The position numbers were made by a program, and so were the translations under genes. Below, piece after piece: positions 41,204 to 48,830 of a DNA stretch of 52,977 nt; the first letter of the stretch is position 1, and every line of letters begins with the position of its first letter. Source of the stretch: Pseudomonadota bacterium (GTDB taxonomy: Bacteria > Pseudomonadota > Gammaproteobacteria > Thiotrichales > Thiotrichaceae); the NCBI GenBank assembly GCA_002747455.1, contig PDPG01000054.1, forward strand, positions 6,415 to 59,391. Direction: 5' to 3'. The notes beneath the pieces are model-generated. The model was not told the DNA's origin. It saw only the letters and a list, made by a program, of their open reading frames with translations, and did not search any database.

Positions 41204-41992
41204 TCAATACCCTTTAAACTCAGGCTTCCGCTTATTGATAAACGCCTGCACACCTTCGCGGTAGTCAGCCGTTTGGCAAGCCAGACGCTGCAAATCACGC
41301 TCTAGATCCAGTTGGGTATTCAGGTCATTACACTCTGAGGCGTTGATTGCCTGCTTGATATAACCTAAGCCCTGCGTTGGTTGAGCCGCCAAATGTGCCG
41401 CCAAGTTATTGACCTCTGGCATTAACTGATCATCATCCACACATTGCCAGATCATGCCCCACTGCGCTGCCTGCTCAGCACTGACTTTATCTCCCAACAT
41501 GGACAAGCCCATCGCACGGGCACGACCAACCAGGCGTGGCAATGTCCACGTTCCACCGGCATCCGGTACCAAACCCAAGCGACAAAATGCCTGAATAAAC
41601 GAAGCAGAACGTGCTGCAATTACAATGTCGCAGGCCAACGCTATATTAGCGCCAGCACCTGCCGCCACACCATTTATGGCACCAATGACCGGCATTTCAA
41701 GCGTCATAATTGCCCGAACCAGCGGATTGTAGTTCTTCTCCAGCGAATCACCCAAATTAATTGGATTATCACCACTCACGTCATCATCGGATAAATCCTG
41801 TCCGGCACAAAAACCACGACCATTACCCGTAATGACCAGGCAACGCAGTGATTTGTCGGCCTGAATGGTATCGAATGCGGCATGTAGCTCCTTTAGCATT
41901 TCACCATTGAAACTATTCAGGCTGTTTGGACGGTTTAGGGCGAGTGTCGCAATTCCTGCGTCAATCTGAAGTTCTATTGTGTTGTAACTCAT
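41204..41992 (-). CDS. Enoyl-CoA hydratase/isomerase family protein (PaaG-like)
   Basis: A 262-residue crotonase-fold protein. It shows the first oxyanion-hole segment GNGRGFCAGQDLSDDDV and the second in AAGAGANIALACDIVIAARSASF, then FCRLGLVPDAGGTWTLPRLVGRARAM with the acidic residue used by isomerases. GQDL and PDAGGTW resemble PaaG, the ring-opening isomerase of phenylacetate degradation, but no other paa gene is in the window, so it may act in another acyl-CoA pathway. It ends just after copA and precedes the accessory region. Confidence 0.86.
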   Translation of the reverse strand: MSYNTIELQIDAGIATLALNRPNSLNSFNGEMLKELHAAFDTIQADKSLRCLVITGNGRGFCAGQDLSDDDVSGDNPINLGDSLEKNYNPLVRAIMTLEMPVIGAINGVAAGAGANIALACDIVIAARSASFIQAFCRLGLVPDAGGTWTLPRLVGRARAMGLSMLGDKVSAEQAAQWGMIWQCVDDDQLMPEVNNLAAHLAAQPTQGLGYIKQAINASECNDLNTQLDLERDLQRLACQTADYREGVQAFINKRKPEFKGY

Positions 41993-42127
41993 TGTTGGTC
42001 CTTAGAATTTTTTACAATTAATCTTAAGCGCCGGGCAGCGGCTCGTGTGGTCATATTGGGAATTGACACACCCGAGCGTTATAAGGCAAATATGTTTTTT
42101 CCTCAATAGTGAGCTTTACATATCGAC

Positions 42128-42325
42128 CTACAGCAGTGAGTGCCTGAATTTCTGCGCATCGCCAGATTTTAAGGTATAACCAAGCTCACCAGACTCTTGA
42201 TCAATCTCATCCAAAATTTGCCGAGCAAAGTCAACCTGACCTCGCTTAGCGCACACCTTGGCCTGTAACAGTGCAGCAGATATTTTCCGCAAGCGCATGC
42301 CATTTCTTTTTGATATAGCCACTGC
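42128..42325 (-). pseudogene. Continuation of the SIR2-protein reading frame past an in-frame TAA
   Basis: Directly behind the TAA that ends the large SIR2 protein (42326-42328), the same frame stays open for 65 codons to a TAG. It begins AVAISKRNGMRLRKIS and contains LLQAKVCAKRGQVDFARQILDEI, which has the helical, alternating pattern of a TPR-like repeat and continues the C-terminal helical repeat of the gene. No independent start with a ribosome site is present. The best reading is that the TAA is a recent nonsense change, or a sequence error, in a formerly longer protein. Confidence 0.7.
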
Positions 42326-45300
42326 TTATGCGGCCACTTTCCCGGCTTGTACCACTTCACCTTCTGCCAGCATCACTTCCGCTCTCACCTTCAACGTTTC
42401 TGCCAACATCTTCTGTAGCCCCATGTTTTTGGCATAGCCTTCAGTCTGACGGAGAATTTTCAACGCTTCACTGCGTGCCTTAATATCCCGCATCAACCTG
42501 GCGCGAGCAATCAGGGTGTAATGGAAAATATCTTCTTGTTGGGACTGATTAGCGGTCGTTTCCGACAGTAGCAAATAGTGCTTGGCGTCATCCACCTTCC
42601 CCTGAACACGCAACAGATCTGCTAAATGTCGCTTAAAGATACTCGCTGCACGCAGTTGCCTTCTCTCAAGTACTGCGTCAATGACTGAGCGATAGCCCTT
42701 CTCAGCCTGAGAAAAGTTACCCGTTAGATGATCGCACAAGGCTCGATAGCCTTTGGCATAGAGCAGGGAAACCGAAGTCGTGCCATAGGGTGTCACAACC
42801 AACTCGCCAATTATCTGATCCAGCAACAATCGCGCATCACGGATGTTTCCCAACTCAATTTCAGTCAATGCCAAATTAATCGTAACGCGCCTTCTGGGTG
42901 CCCCTACTGCCTGATCTTCATCTCCATGCTCTATCGCACTGAGTGCTCGAAGTGCTTGGTTATAAAGCACATTCGCATCAAATAGGCGTCCTTGCATAAA
43001 GCTCACCACAGCATATTCATTATACAGCCAAGATATTTCTTCCTGGTAAAATGGCTGATTAAAACCTATTTCAAACTGCTCGATACTAAATGCATCCGTG
43101 TCTACGCCTTGAGCCTGTCGTACTCTTTCCCGATACTCCGTCAGGCCGACTGCACAATTTAGAATATCTTGAATCCAGGATCGATAGGCTTCATACGGTT
43201 GTTTCTTGTGAAATTTACCCAGCTTTCCAAGCCGTGACACTGCACCAATCGAAAACGAGCCTCTCAGAATGGCATAAGCCCCCCTGATAACTGCACTGGC
43301 CTTATAAAACCCGTCTACACTCACCTCAAAGTCTTGTTTCGAGTTGACCAGGTCGGTGTTTCTCCCGGTAAATAACCGGTTTTGGGATAAACTGTATTGC
43401 AAGAGTTTCGACACAAAGTTGAAGTGCTCAACATTTGGAACCCCGCGACGAGACTGCACTTGGGCACAATAAAATGTGCTTTGGTAAGGGGCTTCTGACA
43501 CGCCATACTGAGTAATGTAATTCATATCGCGGGTAATCACTTCCACTGCATCACGGTGCAAAATGTAAAGACACCTCATTTTTTCTTTGTCATCACCACG
43601 ACAGGACTTTACCCGAATCACCAATCCTCGCCTGACCAGCATATCCAGGGCTAGCTGAACCAGTTCACTACTTTCTACCCTCCCCCGGTCATTATCCACC
43701 AAACTGTCTGGTGTTAAGCGAGACACCAAGTCTGGGCAACTCATCAAAACACATGGCTGTACCGGATAGCTAAACAAAGCAAGATGACGCATGATGACAT
43801 CAAGTGTTTCCACCTTAACTTTCAAGGCATCGTCCGTGGTTGATTTAAGTGAACACGCAGCCTTTTTTGACAAGCAATCCTGATCCAAACGACGATATTC
43901 AATGATTGACTGCTTCATCAAATCCCGTTCAGCTCCCTGTCCGACGACAATTGCCAAGTGCCCCAGCAACTCAGATAAGTGGTCGCTAAACTCCCTTGTA
44001 TTATTCCTCAAATCACGACGACGTTCATCATCATGCACGATGGTAAACCAATACAGTAACCTGACAACAATCTGTATATACACCACTCGCGACTTGATAA
44101 AATCAATGAGATCCCCCCATCTTTTCCCGCCGGCATTCTTTTTCAAATTGTTATAGACCAGCTTTCTCACTGCTAGTCTCATGTCATCATCTTTCAAGAA
44201 TGACTCAAAATGCCGTTCAGCAACAGTAATTGCCATATCCAGCGATTGCTCAATACTTGCCCGTGGCAAACGCCCCCAATGTTTTAACCATATTTTTTTA
44301 TCTTTGCGAAATTTGTACTGACTTTCATTATCTTGCACAACTTTAGGCACGCACTCATCGGCGGTCTGAAGCTGCTCACGAGATAGATAGCGAATCGGGA
44401 ACTTCTGCTCCACTGCAATCAATAATAAATCCACACAGTTTGGCTTTTTATCATCTTCATGTTCAGGGTTTTCAGTACCTTTCCCTGTCAAAATCCTAAA
44501 GAACTCGCGATGAACAGGGTTGTACGCATCCCCATTCTCATCGACTAAACGACACAGCCCTGACAAGCAAATAAAGACCTTTGAATCCGTTTTTTCCAAC
44601 TCAGACAACGCCAGCTTTAACAGCCATAAACCAGTGTTTCGATCAGGCTCATTGCTGCCTATAACATCTGGTAAAAGCTCAGCGCGCTTAGTCTCCGTCA
44701 CTTTTGTAATGAAACGAACCAAAGCAAAGATGGTTGAAGTGAATTCTAATGTAAACGTTAGGTGCGCAAAGAAGCCACCATCATATTCAACATAGTCCTT
44801 AATCCCTCTTTCATTCTGGAAGATATATCCAAATGGGTAAGGGTAATAGTCTTTTTGATTGCGCTCATCCGGAGAAAAGCGCTCACTCAGGAAGCATGCG
44901 ATACTCCCTTTGCCACCACACTTAGGAGTAACAGCCCTTTTAATACGCACGCCCGAAGCTGCTTCGTCAGCCTCCAAATTAGCCAGCTCATTGAGGTAAT
45001 GCCCAAAATAAGACAACTTACTCGTATTGCCTGAGTACTTATAATCAAGGTAGTTTTTTAATTCATCGTCGGGGTAAATGTAAGCCGCCCTTTGCCTCAC
45101 CCATAACAATGGCGCAGTGGCTCTCTTTGTCAATTCGCCATAATGGGCAATACGGTAGGCTGGTCTAATCTTCCAGTTTTGCCACCAATCAACCCGCTTC
45201 TTTGCAAGCTCTTGCAAACTTTCCTCAAGAGCCCTACTGCGGATTCTGCTATGTAATGCCAATATAATTCGGCGCAGGATTCGTACCTGAAAAATCGGTA

Positions 45301-47161
45301 TAGAAATTTCTTCGAGTGTCGACACTTTACACTCAGATAGTTTTGCCCTGGATAAAGATTTTTTTGCGACAGCATCCAGTACTTCAAAGGCAACATTAAT
45401 CTCTCGGCTTGCCAATCTTGCTACATCTGAGCTGAGATTTGTCCTCTCCCTTATTTGATGCCGTTTAATCCGACTTACAAAGTCAGCCAGGCGCTGATCA
45501 TCTTTAATAACACATTCCGTTGCACCATCCTCAACTTTCAACACTTCCAAGAGTAGATCTAAATAATAACGATCCTTGCGCAACTGTTTGTGCCTGGGGT
45601 TATCACCACCGTCAACAAAGATCGTATAAACACCATAATTCTTGTACAGTGTGTGGGACAGGCCAATGTTTTCCCCTTTAAACCGCTTACTGGTACTGGA
45701 TAAAAGTAGAGCATAGACACAGCCACTTACATCATCCATTTGGCGATGTCGAGCGGTAAAATCTCTAAGGGGTGCAATGACATCCGATTCATTAAACCCC
45801 GTGCCAACAAATAAAATATCTGACCCATTAAATACAGCATGACGGGCTTCTTCAAATGAGCGCCTCAGGTTGGTAGAGCTTAAGTAAAGCCGCTCATAAT
45901 CCAGCTGTGTAATGACCATATTGTCAGGATCATCAACCCGACCGTGCAGGTGAAATACCAGCGCGTCAAAGTTCCCGGGAAACGCACCAAATGTAAATAA
46001 ATCCCCAAGATTTCCCTCACCAATTGTGGAACTGCGAACCGCCCTCTTTAGTCCATTCGATAGGTCATGTTTGGATTGTTTAACACTATTTTTATTGACT
46101 GGTTGTTGTAAAAAATCCAGAAACTCACGATGCCCTGTATCCTGATGATTCGCGTAACGTGTAGCCAACATCCGCTCAATTTCAATATCATAGTTCAGTG
46201 TAAGGAATCGACGAATCTCAAGGTCATCATACATGACTGCCAAGGGATCCAGATGCTTTCTAAACAGACCTTCCAGTAAGCTTTCATAATCAAATGCGGC
46301 ATCCACCCCATCATTCTCTGCGAGTTCTTGCGCCAGCCTGTGACAAAGAATCGCAATACGGGCATTACTATTGACGCGACTTACTTTTGAGGAATCATAG
46401 CTAACACGTTGATAGTATTGGCTATACCTTTTCTCCAAAGCCTTGCCAACTAATTCTTTCAACTCCGCTGTGGAAGATTTTGGCTTTGGGGCAGGCTCCC
46501 CCAACCTTTTGAGTATTTGTCGCCAGTATTGCTTTTTCTTACTACCCTCAGACTGCTGATCCAGGCCATCAAGCGTGGCATGGTAAAAATCAATCAAATC
46601 CGTTTTGGAAAATTGATCTGCGATATTTTCCCTTAACTCGCCAAGCAACTCTGCCTGAGTTTTTTCATCATCCGGGAGTACAAAAGTAGCGAGATCCTCG
46701 CAAATACTTAAGAAGGTTGTAATGAACTCTGGGCGATCCCTCAAGGATTGAGGTATATCCACATAACTCCGATCTTTACCTCTGGCATCCTCTAATGCTT
46801 GATAGCGAGACGTTCGTTTACCTTCCTCAAAATCTGGGCCATCTGGACGATACCTGAGTCGCATGAACAGAGAAACAAACTCCTCCCATGCACTATCGAA
46901 CTCAGGAGAAATAACAACAGATCGGGAATTTGTATTTCCCCTTAGAGACTTTAGACGGTCATAGTTCTTCTCGACGTGGTGGATATAGGCATTCACCAAA
47001 TCAGCCCAAGCAGGACGGCCATACTCCATGGTGATGCCTGAGGCCGTAAACGCAATCATACGTCGCATGCTTAGGGCTCTAGCCAGTGCCTCAACACCAC
47101 GTTTTTCAATACCCCCAGATGTAAAATCTGAATAAGCAAAATCGTCATTGTACGTCTTCAT
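42326..47161 (-). CDS. Large SIR2-domain protein with degenerate STAND-like core and TPR-like C-terminus
   Basis: A 1,611-residue protein. Residues about 35-470 form a SIR2-type NAD-binding domain: IAFTASGITMEYG (36-48) takes the place of the GAG-S motif, with LTLNYD (Asn323, Asp325), HLHGRVDD (catalytic-type His406) and FVGTGFNESD (Asp460). An insertion of about 200 residues separates the first two motifs. A Walker A-like TPKCGGKGS (745-753) and Walker B-like KVFICLSG (861-868) suggest a degenerate STAND-type NTPase. Residues about 1,380-1,611 are TPR-like helical repeats. SIR2 plus STAND plus TPR is a plan of antiphage NADases, so NAD depletion on infection is inferred. The ATG at 47161 has AGGGGG upstream. 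It is the second gene after an NrtR-like regulator (118-bp gap). A TAA may truncate it (see 42128-42325). Confidence 0.75.
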   Translation of the reverse strand: MKTYNDDFAYSDFTSGGIEKRGVEALARALSMRRMIAFTASGITMEYGRPAWADLVNAYIHHVEKNYDRLKSLRGNTNSRSVVISPEFDSAWEEFVSLFMRLRYRPDGPDFEEGKRTSRYQALEDARGKDRSYVDIPQSLRDRPEFITTFLSICEDLATFVLPDDEKTQAELLGELRENIADQFSKTDLIDFYHATLDGLDQQSEGSKKKQYWRQILKRLGEPAPKPKSSTAELKELVGKALEKRYSQYYQRVSYDSSKVSRVNSNARIAILCHRLAQELAENDGVDAAFDYESLLEGLFRKHLDPLAVMYDDLEIRRFLTLNYDIEIERMLATRYANHQDTGHREFLDFLQQPVNKNSVKQSKHDLSNGLKRAVRSSTIGEGNLGDLFTFGAFPGNFDALVFHLHGRVDDPDNMVITQLDYERLYLSSTNLRRSFEEARHAVFNGSDILFVGTGFNESDVIAPLRDFTARHRQMDDVSGCVYALLLSSTSKRFKGENIGLSHTLYKNYGVYTIFVDGGDNPRHKQLRKDRYYLDLLLEVLKVEDGATECVIKDDQRLADFVSRIKRHQIRERTNLSSDVARLASREINVAFEVLDAVAKKSLSRAKLSECKVSTLEEISIPIFQVRILRRIILALHSRIRSRALEESLQELAKKRVDWWQNWKIRPAYRIAHYGELTKRATAPLLWVRQRAAYIYPDDELKNYLDYKYSGNTSKLSYFGHYLNELANLEADEAASGVRIKRAVTPKCGGKGSIACFLSERFSPDERNQKDYYPYPFGYIFQNERGIKDYVEYDGGFFAHLTFTLEFTSTIFALVRFITKVTETKRAELLPDVIGSNEPDRNTGLWLLKLALSELEKTDSKVFICLSGLCRLVDENGDAYNPVHREFFRILTGKGTENPEHEDDKKPNCVDLLLIAVEQKFPIRYLSREQLQTADECVPKVVQDNESQYKFRKDKKIWLKHWGRLPRASIEQSLDMAITVAERHFESFLKDDDMRLAVRKLVYNNLKKNAGGKRWGDLIDFIKSRVVYIQIVVRLLYWFTIVHDDERRRDLRNNTREFSDHLSELLGHLAIVVGQGAERDLMKQSIIEYRRLDQDCLSKKAACSLKSTTDDALKVKVETLDVIMRHLALFSYPVQPCVLMSCPDLVSRLTPDSLVDNDRGRVESSELVQLALDMLVRRGLVIRVKSCRGDDKEKMRCLYILHRDAVEVITRDMNYITQYGVSEAPYQSTFYCAQVQSRRGVPNVEHFNFVSKLLQYSLSQNRLFTGRNTDLVNSKQDFEVSVDGFYKASAVIRGAYAILRGSFSIGAVSRLGKLGKFHKKQPYEAYRSWIQDILNCAVGLTEYRERVRQAQGVDTDAFSIEQFEIGFNQPFYQEEISWLYNEYAVVSFMQGRLFDANVLYNQALRALSAIEHGDEDQAVGAPRRRVTINLALTEIELGNIRDARLLLDQIIGELVVTPYGTTSVSLLYAKGYRALCDHLTGNFSQAEKGYRSVIDAVLERRQLRAASIFKRHLADLLRVQGKVDDAKHYLLLSETTANQSQQEDIFHYTLIARARLMRDIKARSEALKILRQTEGYAKNMGLQKMLAETLKVRAEVMLAEGEVVQAGKVAA

Positions 47162-47279
47162 CCCTGCCCCCTGATAACCAGTTGGCACCCATACTATAGG
47201 AACAAAAACGAACAAACAATAATCAGAAAAGTCTTCGAATAAAAAGCTTTAATCCTACAATCACTAAAGGCTCTCACCA

Positions 47280-47996
47280 TTATAGATAACTACCAGCCAA
47301 ATTTCGATCAAAAGTATACCCATGTGTTTTGTTATTCGTTCGATAAAGCGCCGCTTTTTTAGTCCCCGTATCGCGCATTTCTCCCGTTTCTTCGAGAGCA
47401 TCCGAACTTTCGATCCTCCGGTACAAACTTTTCTTCTGTACAGGATGCCTTAAGATAATCTCAACTGCTTCATGAAATTCATTAAAGGTGAATGACTTAC
47501 CTAAACAATAAGCAGGTAACAAGGAATAACGAGCCTTCTCCCGTAAACGCTGAACTGCATCGTCAATGATTACACTGTGATCAAAGGCCAATGGCGCATA
47601 ATCATCTAATTCATCAACTGGCACCCACTTAATTTCGCTCACGTCATCACCGACAGTTAACTCACTCACAAAGCGCATTAGAACGAAATACACAGTGCTG
47701 ATGCTCCACCCTCTTTCATCACGCTCCCGACCTGAGTACGTCTTCAGCTGTTCCACAAACTCCAATCGAATCCCCGTCTTTGATTGCAATTTTTTAATGG
47801 CAGTCTCCTTCGTTGAAGCATCCTCTTTTTCGTTGACGATACCTCCGGGTAAACTCCATTGATTGGGATAGCTATTGGCATTTTTTTTCCTTTTGACCAA
47901 CAATATCAATAACTTACTATCTTTAACGGTGAATGCAACAGTATCCACTGCAACCAAAATATCCTGAATAATTTTCTCTTTTCTAATATCTGCCAT
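47280..47996 (-). CDS. NrtR-like Nudix/winged-helix transcriptional regulator
   Basis: A 238-residue protein. The N-terminal Nudix domain (about 12-150) has PNQWSLPGGIVNEKED, but the catalytic REUxEE of the Nudix box reads KKLQSK with a two-residue insertion before it, so hydrolysis is very unlikely. The C-terminal part (about 155-230) fits the NrtR winged helix: SFTFNEFHEAVEIIL, KKSLYRRIESSDALEETGE and KKAALYR. NrtR proteins bind ADP-ribose or related NAD metabolites and release operator DNA (established for the family). It precedes the SIR2 gene and faces two tiny membrane-protein genes. Control of both directions is inferred from the matching palindromes in the shared intergenic region. 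Confidence 0.85.
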   Translation of the reverse strand: MADIRKEKIIQDILVAVDTVAFTVKDSKLLILLVKRKKNANSYPNQWSLPGGIVNEKEDASTKETAIKKLQSKTGIRLEFVEQLKTYSGRERDERGWSISTVYFVLMRFVSELTVGDDVSEIKWVPVDELDDYAPLAFDHSVIIDDAVQRLREKARYSLLPAYCLGKSFTFNEFHEAVEIILRHPVQKKSLYRRIESSDALEETGEMRDTGTKKAALYRTNNKTHGYTFDRNLAGSYL

Positions 47997-48012
47997 TACT
48001 ATATTCTCAAAC

Positions 48013-48027
48013 TTGTCCCTATGACAC
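48013..48027. promoter_or_regulatory. Candidate operator 1 (TTGTC-N5-GACAC)
   Basis: An inverted repeat TTGTC-CCTAT-GACAC begins 17 bp before the NrtR-like gene's start codon. It matches the palindrome at 48111-48125 in both half-sites and spacing, apart from the last base. A regulator bound here would block transcription or initiation of its own gene. Confidence 0.5.
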
Positions 48028-48047
48028 TATTCATCACTCGCTACATC

Positions 48048-48084
48048 CTATTGTCTATGAAGTAAACAAAAACTATTGACTATG
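48048..48084. repeat. Near-perfect direct repeat in the divergent intergenic region
   Basis: CTATTGTCTATG (48048-48059) and CTATTGACTATG (48073-48084) differ at one of 12 positions and start 25 bp apart. They carry further TTG[TA]C half-sites like those in the flanking palindromes. The second copy overlaps the -35 box of the small-protein promoter. Confidence 0.45.
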
Positions 48085-48104
48085 GTGAACTATTAATCTA
48101 ATAT
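48076..48104 (+). promoter_or_regulatory. Putative promoter of the two small membrane-protein genes
   Basis: TTGACT (48076-48081) and TAATAT (48099-48104) are spaced by 17 bp. Transcription would begin near 48111, inside the palindrome TTGTC-ACTAA-GACAA, an ideal place for repressor control. Confidence 0.5.
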
Positions 48105-48110
48105 CAATTT

Positions 48111-48125
48111 TTGTCACTAAGACAA
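48111..48125. promoter_or_regulatory. Candidate operator 2 (TTGTC-N5-GACAA)
   Basis: A perfect 5+5 inverted repeat, TTGTC-ACTAA-GACAA, lies at the expected start site of the divergent small-protein transcript. It pairs with the similar site at 48013-48027. Confidence 0.5.
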
Positions 48126-48154
48126 TATCAACCATAACTCAAGGAGACCTCGAT

Positions 48155-48328
48155 ATGGATAAAATGGGGGAACGAGCGATTAGCTTTATGGTCAAAGGGT
48201 TCATTGTAATCTTCTGCATTCTCTTTGCTACATTGGTTATTTTCTCAGCCAAGCCGCGTGCGTCAATGGAGAACATGCAACTGACCAGCACATCACAGAT
48301 ACATGAATCACTAGGCTCACTACAGTGA
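48155..48328 (+). CDS. 57-residue single-span membrane protein
   Basis: A short ORF with a textbook ribosome site (AAGGAG, 8 bp before the ATG). The protein starts MDKMGERAISFMVKG, has one hydrophobic helix at about 16-32 (FIVIFCILFATLVIF) followed by a basic KPR and a polar Ser/Thr-rich tail of about 25 residues. Positive charges flank the helix on both sides, so the topology is unclear. I recognise no family. It overlaps the next small gene by four bases and has its own promoter and terminator. Its position opposite the NrtR-like/SIR2 genes suggests a shared role, which is inference. Confidence 0.65.
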   Translation: MDKMGERAISFMVKGFIVIFCILFATLVIFSAKPRASMENMQLTSTSQIHESLGSLQ

Positions 48329-48456
48329 AAGAGTATCTGACACAACTGCTCAACCTATCAACTGTAATCATTATCACGATAGTAGCGAGCATTGCAATTA
48401 TTGGCACAATAACTGCCGCAATTAAGTCTATTGAGGCGATTATTGTATACCTATGA
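48325..48456 (+). CDS. 43-residue hydrophobic membrane protein
   Basis: Starts at GTG 48325, overlapping the stop of the preceding small gene (GTGA), which indicates translational coupling. The protein starts MKEYLTQLLNLS and is nearly all one hydrophobic helix (about 12-33, isoleucine-rich), with a short IKSIEAIIVYL tail. Small, strongly hydrophobic peptides of this kind can be toxins, regulators of membrane proteins or subunits; the sequence does not decide. A terminator follows 19 bp later. Confidence 0.6.
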   Translation: MKEYLTQLLNLSTVIIITIVASIAIIGTITAAIKSIEAIIVYL

Positions 48457-48474
48457 ACGTCATCACTGAGATAT

Positions 48475-48505
48475 AGCTCCTACATTGAACGATGTAGGAG
48501 CTTTT
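48475..48505 (+). terminator. Terminator after the small membrane-protein pair
   Basis: AGCTCCTACAT-TGAACG-ATGTAGGAGCT is a perfect 11-bp stem with a 6-nt loop, then TTT. It shows that the two tiny ORFs form a complete transcription unit. Confidence 0.85.
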
Positions 48506-48573
48506 ATGCTTTATCCTCTGCCATTCCCATAATAAACACAATCGTCTTCTTAACCTGCTAACGAGCCAGCATC

Positions 48574-48601
48574 TTGACAAACACCGGACTGGGGGTATTC
48601 T
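48574..48601 (+). promoter_or_regulatory. Putative promoter upstream of the small ORF and endonuclease V gene
   Basis: A perfect TTGACA (48574-48579) and a weaker TATTCT (48596-48601) with a 16-bp spacer lie about 38 bp before the ORF at 48639. Confidence 0.4.
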
Positions 48602-48638
48602 CGCGGTGTCGCCAACAGTTTGAGTTTGGATCAGTCGC

Positions 48639-48827
48639 ATGATGCCGAAAAGCCGGGCTTACTATCGAAAACAATCAAAACAACACATCACCCAGTTTCG
48701 CAGGGCTCAAGAGTCCACTCAAGCCCCACTGATCGAAGTGCTGAACAATTTCCCAACAGACCATGATGGGCAGAGATTTGTCAGTGAGATGCTTGATGCG
48801 GTAATTGCTCAACGAAGAGCGAGGTGA
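48639..48827 (+). CDS. Hypothetical 62-residue basic protein
   Basis: A small ORF ending 3 bp before the endonuclease V gene, so co-transcribed with it. The N-terminal half is basic (PKSRAYYRKQSKQ), the C-terminal half mixed and probably helical (RFVSEMLDAVIAQRRAR). There is no clear ribosome site and I recognise no family. It may be a remnant. Confidence 0.4.
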   Translation: MMPKSRAYYRKQSKQHITQFRRAQESTQAPLIEVLNNFPTDHDGQRFVSEMLDAVIAQRRAR

Positions 48828-48830
48828 CCC

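Noticed and set aside
42169..42360. Alternative minus-strand ORF across the SIR2 stop codon
   Set aside because: It reads a different frame from the SIR2 protein; the helical-repeat continuation is in the SIR2 frame.
48440..48640. 66-codon minus-strand ORF
   Set aside because: It runs through the terminator hairpin and promoter region, has odd composition (Arg/Cys-rich) and no ribosome site.
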